Below are positions 58,340 to 64,000 of a stretch of 64,000 nucleotides of DNA, one piece after another (the first letter of the stretch is position 1; each line of letters begins with the position of its first letter). This stretch comes from Ovis canadensis (lineage: Eukaryota; Chordata; Mammalia; Artiodactyla; Bovidae): the NCBI RefSeq assembly GCF_042477335.2, contig NC_091255.1:45238501-45302500 (forward strand), read 5' to 3'. The notes beneath the pieces were generated by a model. The model did no database searches. It was not told the origin of the DNA and was given only the letters and a program-made list of their open reading frames with translations. A program made the position numbers and the translations under genes.

Positions 58340-59010
58340 ATCATTCACAAACCTGCCAGACTGGCTCCTGCTTCAGGACCTTGGACTTGCTGTTCCCTCC
58401 ATGTGGGTCACTGTCACCTGTGATATCTATATGGCTCACTCCTCATCTCCTTCATGTTTTCATCAGATTCTCCCTTTTCAACGAGGACTTCCTTGACATT
58501 TAAAGTCATGTTCCCCAACCTGACTTTCCTATCCTCTTTCTTTAAAAAAAAATTTTTTTTTATTTACCTTTGGCTGCACTGGGTCTTTGTTGCCGCTCAC
58601 GGGCTTTCTCTAATTGTGGCGAGTGGGGACAACTCTCTAGTTGTGATATTGCGTGGGCTTTGACTTCTCTTGTGGAGCACGGGGCCTCTAGGCACACAGG
58701 CTCAGTAGTTGTGGTACACCGGTTTATTTGCTTTGAGGCATATGGGATCTTCCCAAACCTGGGAATCGAACCCATGTTCCCTGCATTGGCAGGTGGATTT
58801 TTAACCACTAGAGCCCCAGGGAAGTCCCTCCTATCTCCTGTCTTTGCTGTATTTTTCTCTTTTACCTATCACTGTTTAAACTGTGCCTCCAACTAGAATG
58901 TACCCTCAAAAGAGATGAGAATTTTTGTCATTTCGTGTGTTGTTATATCCCCAGCACCTGGAATAGTACCTGATACACAGTTTGCATTCAGTAACTCTTT
59001 GCTGAATGCA
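58340..59010 (+). repeat. L2 LINE 3' region, split by a CHR SINE
   Basis: Left part ctcctgcttcaggaccttgg and cagattctcccttttcaacg; right part tatccccagcacctggaata and ttcagtaactctttgctgaa. The two halves are continuous in L2 once the SINE is removed. Confidence 0.75.
58535..58830 (-). mobile_element. CHR-type SINE inside L2
   Basis: A/T-rich tail at left, then ttggctgcactgggtctttg, gggaatcgaacccatgttcc and ccactagagccccagggaag. Near full length. Confidence 0.9.
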
Positions 59011-59014
59011 CCTG

Positions 59015-61265
59015 TGATATGTGCCCTGAACCCACGTGATCAGAGAAGATGCAAAGGGTGGCAGCAGGCCACATGAGGTGGACAGTTAAGAAGGGCTCCC
59101 TGATGGGGAGGCTGGAAAGAGCTGGTAAAGCGCACGTAGTTGGGGACGCCAGGCTTAGAGGTCAAGGGATAAGGAAAGACAAAGGAGATGGAGCTACATT
59201 TGTCTGTATGACAGAGAGCCCGGGGTGGAGGGTGAGATGGTGATGCCTGAGGCAAGGGGTGGGTGTTGAGGCAAAGCGATGGCCTTTAGTAGCACAGCTT
59301 ACAGAGTAGGCACCAGTTGCCTGGAGATGCTGCTGAGCAGACTGAGGTGCGGTGGACTGAGAGAGGAGAGTCTCCCAGCTGCCGTGAGTTTTCACATCCC
59401 TTCTAGCCTCTAGCGCTGGCCTACACTTCTCCTTCCACCCCCTCACATACCTCAGAAGAAAGAGGCAGTTGAAAAGTTCTCAGGAGATGTTAGTAGACCC
59501 GAGGACAAGCCTGAAGGTGGCTGATTCACCGCCTTCTCACCACCCACCTGTGGGTGCAATGTCTTCCCAGTGGAGGAGAAACGGGCAGCACCTTAGCCTT
59601 TGTTGCCCCTCCTCTGCAGCCTCTGCCACCTTTCCAGGGACAGCAAGCTTGAGCGGAGCTCAGCTCTAATGAGCAGACCTAGTTATGTATCGGCTTGGCT
59701 TGGAGCCCTGGTGAGGAGGAACGTTTGTGCATCTGCCCAGCTCAGGGGCTATGGGAGAGGGGGCTTCTCCTCTCTTTTCAGTATATGCAGTGGTGGGGAT
59801 TTTCTGAGGCTATGTCCGCCAATACTCTGATGGGCATTTGGAAGTAAGACCGGCTGCTTGGTTTCCCATGTCAGAGCCAGCTCCACCTCCAGGCTTTGGG
59901 GTACAGCCTGATGTCACCCTTCTGCAGAAGAAGGGATGGTGGGGATGCATCTCTGGAGGGTCCCCCTTGTGCTAGTCTCAGGGAAAGGAGTCGGGGCAAC
60001 ATCTCACCCTGGCTATCTTGCACGGCCCAGCAGAGTTCCTGATGGGTGGGCAGCTGGGAGAAGGAAGAGGCAGGGAGGCTCGGCCCCCAGCTGTCGTGCA
60101 GGGCAGCCTGCTCCCATAGCCCCACTCAGACTGCCCCGACTGAGCTCTTCTTAACAGCTGTTGGGTGGTGAGCTGTTGGGCTTTTTCCCTCTTATCCTCC
60201 CCCTTTTCTGTTTGCAACAACCTCTCGGGAGAGGTCAGCAGATCTGTTGGAGGAGACGGTTCCCAGGCCCTCATGGTTTTGGCAGCTTGTGCAAAGAAGT
60301 TAGAGAGGAACTGGTTCCACTGGAGCCTCCCCCTTGGGCCCTCCCTTGGAATGGAAGTAGGGATGCTGGCGGGGGAGATGACCATGTCCTCCTCTGCCTC
60401 ATGCTCAGAGTCAACAGCTTCCCCCCTCCAGCAGGGGCTCAGGAAGTGGGTCTACAACTGCCCCTGCCTCCATCCTGGGTCCTCTGTCTTCTGCGCAGCG
60501 GGGGAGGAAGAATGGCGGATTGAGAGCCTGGTTCTCACAGTGGCAGAGCAGGGCCTAGGAGGAGGAGCTGCGACAAAGCCAAGAGAGGTCAGGCGTCTGA
60601 GCCGACTTCAGAATTCTGGCTCCTTGCTTTGTGAAAATCCCTCCTGTCATGTATTCAGGGGGACACTGGGGCCCCCAACACTCTGTGGACAGGGAAATAT
60701 CACAGAACAAGCTTGAGGCACTGCGCTGCAAGAAGTCTCCTGCTTCAGTCCAGGATGGAGAGCAGGGCATCTATGTTAAGCTTTTTCCTGTCTTACCAAT
60801 TAATGACTCCTTAATGGGGTCTCATCTGGTAACTTGTTTTCATTAGACTCACAGGAACCTGGGCCCATACTGGGCGCTTAGATGGGGAGGGAATTGGGGA
60901 TGCCAGTGGTTCCCTGAACTCAAGCTCCTTTGGACCTGGTTGGGATAGAGAGGGACAAAACTGGTCCTCACTGCTGGGGAGAAGCACCTGGACTTTCTGG
61001 GGCTGTAATCCATGTGCAAAAGTCTTAAGAGAGTAAAGAGCAGGTTGTCCTCATTGGCTCATCAGGGACAGTTTCCTGGTGGACATGGGAAGAGGCAGTG
61101 CAGGTGGAGAAGCCTGAAAGAATAAGAGGGGCTGGCGGCATCCTGGGGGTCGACGTGCAGGTGAGAGAAGACCACCCAGAGCCACCACCTCTGTCCTGAA
61201 AATGGTGTGTCTGCTTCCCCAGGGCTCATTTGAGGAGCTGAGCTGTCTCACTGGGTTTCTCTCCC
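59015..61265. other. FAM117A intron 2, last part, nothing recognised
   Basis: No repeat family or exon is recognised. GC-rich open frames on both strands near 60.2-60.7 kb overlap one another and look like chance. Confidence 0.5.
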
Positions 61266-61270
61266 TGCAG

Positions 61271-61366
61271 ACCCCCCTATCCTGGCAAGAGCTTGAAGGC
61301 GAGCGGGCCATCTCCTGCACACACAAGCGCTCAGCATCCTGGGGCAGCACAGACCACCGGAAAGAG
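61271..61366 (+). CDS. FAM117A: FAM117A coding exon 3
   Basis: The acceptor is ctccctgcag and the donor GTAACC. The exon is 96 bp, symmetric phase 0, and encodes residues 123-154: TPLSWQELEGERAISCTHKR then SASWGSTDHRKE. It could be skipped without a frame change. KRSASWGS contains RSxSW, a form of the classical 14-3-3 binding motif if the second Ser is phosphorylated; this is inferred from the motif. The match to the human protein is close with a few substitutions. Confidence 0.96.
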
Positions 61367-61965
61367 GTAACCGCCCCCTTTGATGCCCCGGCCAGGGTAG
61401 CTGTCTCTTGTCTCCCCCTAGCACCATCTGCTCCAAAGTGGACCCACGTTTTCAGTCTCACCCGCCTTGATCTAGCCTTTTCCTGATGAGCTGGCATCTT
61501 CGTAGCTGCCTCCCAGCCTCCTGGTGGCCTGGATTTATGAGCCTAGGCCCTCCTGTAGGCAGGGGCTTGGCCCGGACCCACTGCTGCCCTCCAACAGACA
61601 GGCTCAGGGTGGGGGTGGTCATTGTTCTCACCTCACTTTGAGGTTGCATCCAGATAAGCAGTTCAGAGACCAGAGAGACAGAGAACGAGTTTTCTGGGAA
61701 TTGGAAGCCTCCAACCTCACTACTTAACCACTCATCCAGCCTTATTTTTAAAAGCAGAGAAAAACAGTGAAAATAGTGATATGTTCCCAAACACTCCTTC
61801 CTGGCCCTCCCTCCCTCTCATGAGGGCCCTTGGGGTTTGAGGGTGAGGATAGAAAAAGCTATAGACTGGATTCCAAGGCTCCCAACCCAGGAGGACCAGC
61901 TTGCCAGGGGTCACCGTTTACAGGGCAGTAGCTTCTGCCTTCTTGGCTGCAAGAACAGAAGAAGA

Positions 61966-62046
61966 ATTGTTGTTATTCAGTCGCTCAGTCATGTCTGACT
62001 CTTTGCCACCCCACGGACTGCAGCACGCCAGGTTTCCCTGTCCTTC
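61966..62046 (-). mobile_element. BovB 3' terminal fragment
   Basis: cagtcgctcagtcatgtctg and actctttgccaccccacgga through ccaggtttccctgtcctt. It is truncated abruptly at a local inverted repeat. Confidence 0.8.
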
Positions 62047-62070
62047 ATATTCTCCCAGTAGAATATGAAG
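62043..62070. repeat. Perfect 11-bp hairpin, 6-base loop, at the BovB break
   Basis: CTTCATATTCT at 62043-62053 and its reverse complement at 62060-62070 flank the loop cccagt. The BovB fragment loses its match here. Confidence 0.85.
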
Positions 62071-62292
62071 TATTTAAGGCTAGTGGGAAATACAAAGTGT
62101 TTGCAATTTGTAATTATCAGAATATTTACAGGATCAGTAGGTCCAGAATTACAGAGTGACTGGGATAACAGTCAGAGTTGTTGATGATGCTCCATAATTG
62201 TTACCGGATGTGAAGTTGGGACAAAAGCTGATGTTCCTTCTGGAGAGGCTGCTCCTTGCTGAGCACAGTCTCCTTTAAAATGGGGGTGGGGG

Positions 62293-62620
62293 GAGCTTCG
62301 CTGGTGGTCCAGTGGTTAGGAATCCTCCTTGCAATGCAAGGGACACCGGCTCCATCCCTGATCCAGGAAGATCCCCCACGCCCACAGAGCAGCTCGGCCC
62401 GTGTGCCACACTGAGCCGGCACTCTAGAGCCTTAGAGCTGCAGCCACTGAGGCCCCTGTGTCTAGAGCCCGTCTCCGCAGCAAGAGGAAGCACTGCAGCA
62501 AGAAGCCCACACGCCGCAGCAAGAAGCAGCCCCGGCTCAGGGGCCGCAGCGAGAAGCCCTCGAGCAGCAGCGAAGACCCACTACAGCCCCTGCCCCCAAA
62601 ACAATAATCATAATAAAACA
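62293..62620 (+). mobile_element. CHR-type SINE
   Basis: ggagcttcgctggtggtcca and ccatccctgatccaggaaga (tRNA part). The body has repeated cgcagcaagaagc-like words (about 62475-62570), and the tail is caataatcataataaaac. Confidence 0.88.
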
Positions 62621-62993
62621 GGGGGAAATCCTTCTATCCTTCCTGGTCCCAGGGCCTTTGAGATAGCTGTGAATGTACTTTGAGGAGTGAATGTAAAAAC
62701 ATCATTTCCCATTTTTATTAACAGAGTAGTTTTCCGTGCCTTTGGAATCTGAAAGACAAAAATGGTTTCAGGGTTGTATATTTTTAATTTTTTCGAACCT
62801 GAGCCACCTGTGGAATACATGGTAATTCAAAACATCCAATAATCTGGTCATATATGGTGTCTAGCTTGCCCAGTGAGCATATCATCAATTTGAACACCAC
62901 TGAAGTATTTTGAGATGGAAGATTAACTTCCGTCTTCTTTTTATGTATTTGATGTATCCTGAGCTTTTTGGCAGGAGCCACGCCTGAGGGAGG

Positions 62994-63210
62994 GGCTTCC
63001 CAGGTGTCGCTAGTGGTAAAGCACCTGCCTGCCAATGCAGGAAATGTAAGCGATGCCGGGTTTGATCCCTGGATTGGGAAGATCCCCTGGAGGAGGGCAT
63101 GGCAACCCACTCCAGTATTCTTGCCTGGAGAGTCCCATGGACAGGGAAGCCTGGCGGGCTGCAGTGCATGGCTCACACACTGTCAGACACTCCTGAAGCG
63201 ACTTTGCATG
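62994..63210 (+). mobile_element. Bov-tA SINE just before exon 4
   Basis: ggcttcccaggtgtcgctag, gggtttgatccctggattgg, actccagtattcttgcctgg and ctcctgaagcgactttgcat. Imperfect flanking copies of cacrcctgrgggagg lie on each side (from 62979 and 63211). It ends 75 bp before the FAM117A exon 4 acceptor. Confidence 0.93.
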
Positions 63211-63285
63211 CACACCTGGGAGGGAGGACCAATGCGCCTTTGCTTTGCTTCACCTGCCTGTCCTCTCCCCTCTACTGGCCACTAG

Positions 63286-63396
63286 ATTACCAAGTTGAAG
63301 CAACAGCTGCAGAGGACGAAGCTGAGCCGCGGTGGGAAAGAGAAGGAGCGGGGCTCCCCACTCCAAGGGGACCATGCTGTGCGGGGAGCACGGAGG
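63286..63396 (+). CDS. FAM117A: FAM117A coding exon 4
   Basis: The acceptor is ggccactag after a pyrimidine-rich stretch; the donor is GTACGT. The exon is 111 bp, phase 0 both ends, encoding residues 155-191: ITKLKQQLQRTKLSRGGKEK, then ERGSPLQGDHAVRGARR. The first part is an amphipathic, basic Leu/Gln-rich helix that may form a short coiled coil. The match to human FAM117A is close. The acceptor lies only 75 bp from a Bov-tA SINE, so branch-point sequence must sit in this narrow gap. Confidence 0.95.
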
Positions 63397-63780
63397 GTAC
63401 GTCTGTCCCCCAGCCCTCTCCCTGCCCGTCCGCCGTGGTGGGCCCCCTGGTGTGGGCAGGTCCTCTGAGCCCTTCCTCACCGCAGGGCCCGTGGCCGCAT
63501 GGGTGCCGGGGAAGTTCTGAGGCAGCGTTGGGAAGGGCACATGCTGCGTGTCTCTGTCATCCCCACCCCCTGAACACTTGAGGCCGCGGTGCAGACTCTA
63601 AAAGCACACTCTGGGCCTCTGCCTTATAGAGAAAGCCCCACTGAATTGGTAACTGTCCCCAAACTCTCCTTTACCCACTTGGTTCTGCTGTGTAGACAAA
63701 ACTGTTACCCACTGGTCAGAACTGATACCTGGTTGGTGTCTGGAGGGGTTCAGTGATGGCCTTATCTGCCTCCTCCTCAG

Positions 63781-63915
63781 GCGTCCCCTCCCAGCTTCCC
63801 CGCAGGGTCCCCTGTCCTGAGACTCAGCCCCTGCCTGCACCGGAGCCTGGAAGGGCTCAACCAAGAGCTGGAGGAGGTGTTTGTGAAGGACCAGGGTGAA
63901 GAGGAGCTGCTGCGG
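63781..63915 (+). CDS. FAM117A: FAM117A coding exon 5
   Basis: The acceptor is cctcctcctcag and the donor GTGAGT. The exon is 135 bp, phase 0, encoding residues 192-236: ASPPSFPAGSPVLRLSPCLH, RSLEGLNQELEEVFVKDQGE, EELLR. The second half is an acidic helical segment conserved in the family. SPVLRLSP offers proline-directed Ser sites. Intron 4 before it is only 384 bp and free of repeats. The remaining exons, with about 215 residues, are right of the window. Confidence 0.97.
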
Positions 63916-64000
63916 GTGAGTGGGGGCCACACGCTGGATGCACAGACAGTCACATCTTGCTGAGTCTGGACACAGGGAAGTGGGACTCGTGCTGTCTGGG

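Larger units (their letters stand above)
28150..64000 (+). other. FAM117A: FAM117A gene, 5' part (exons 1-5)
   Basis: Five coding exons join in frame into 236 codons; the human protein is about 450 residues, so roughly half the coding sequence and the 3' UTR lie to the right. Introns 1 to 4 are 24,345, 8,314, 1,919 and 384 bp. All boundaries are GT-AG. FAM117A is a poorly characterised member of the FAM117 family, described as a C/EBP-induced protein, with no enzymatic domain. The left limit given is an inferred transcription start. Confidence 0.95.

Noticed and set aside
60165-60716. 183-codon open frame in FAM117A intron 2
   Set aside because: Overlaps other open frames on both strands; exon 2 and exon 3 join correctly without it; composition typical of GC-rich intron.
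1-64000. A novel multi-gene system
   Set aside because: The window contains two known mammalian genes, a repeat-filled intergenic gap and introns. No cluster of unknown genes is present.

Overview
The window is nuclear DNA from a ruminant, most likely cattle or another bovid. Long introns with GT-AG exons rule out a prokaryote. The dominant repeats are Bov-tA and Bov-A2 SINEs, BovB (RTE-type) LINE fragments, cetartiodactyl CHR-type tRNA-Glu SINEs and an Hsmar1-like mariner. Older L2, MIR, L1M and MLT1-like pieces show the usual mammalian background. I cannot resolve the species from sequence alone.

Two protein-coding genes lie head to head. On the minus strand, 1 to about 7.7 kb, is the 5' part of KAT7 (HBO1/MYST2 histone acetyltransferase). 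Exon 1 (MPRRK) sits in a CpG island, exon 2 is at 4570-4717, and exon 3 is cut by the left edge. Together they give residues 1-100, the disordered regulatory N-terminus. The zinc finger and MYST domain lie outside. On the plus strand, from about 28.1 kb to the right edge, is the 5' half of FAM117A. Five coding exons (28246-28441, 52787-52956, 61271-61366, 63286-63396, 63781-63915) join in frame to 236 codons; the rest of the gene is to the right. The same head-to-head pairing is known from human 17q21.33, so this is conserved synteny.

Layout: 1-7.7 kb, KAT7 exons and introns, with two mariner copies in opposite orientation in intron 2. 7.7-27.8 kb, intergenic, no gene recognised, with three Bov-tA SINEs, a CHR SINE, a 1.4 kb BovB piece with a dead reverse transcriptase, an L1 fragment split by a Bov-A2, and scattered L2/MIR. 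27.8-28.8 kb, FAM117A CpG-island promoter with a CRE/E-box, an octamer and five CCAAT boxes. 28.4-52.8 kb, the 24.3 kb FAM117A intron 1, sparse in young repeats until 39.8 kb and dense from 48.7 to 51.9 kb. 52.8 kb to the end, exons 2-5 with mixed repeats between.

I found no new gene system. The observations most worth checking are the inverted mariner pair in KAT7 intron 2, an inverted BovB pair in FAM117A intron 1, a 67-bp direct duplication in the intergenic region, a same-strand CCAAT cluster inside the KAT7 CpG island, and several perfect short hairpins, one 138 bp past a FAM117A splice donor. Family names of repeats and gene identities come from recognition of the sequence, not from a search.
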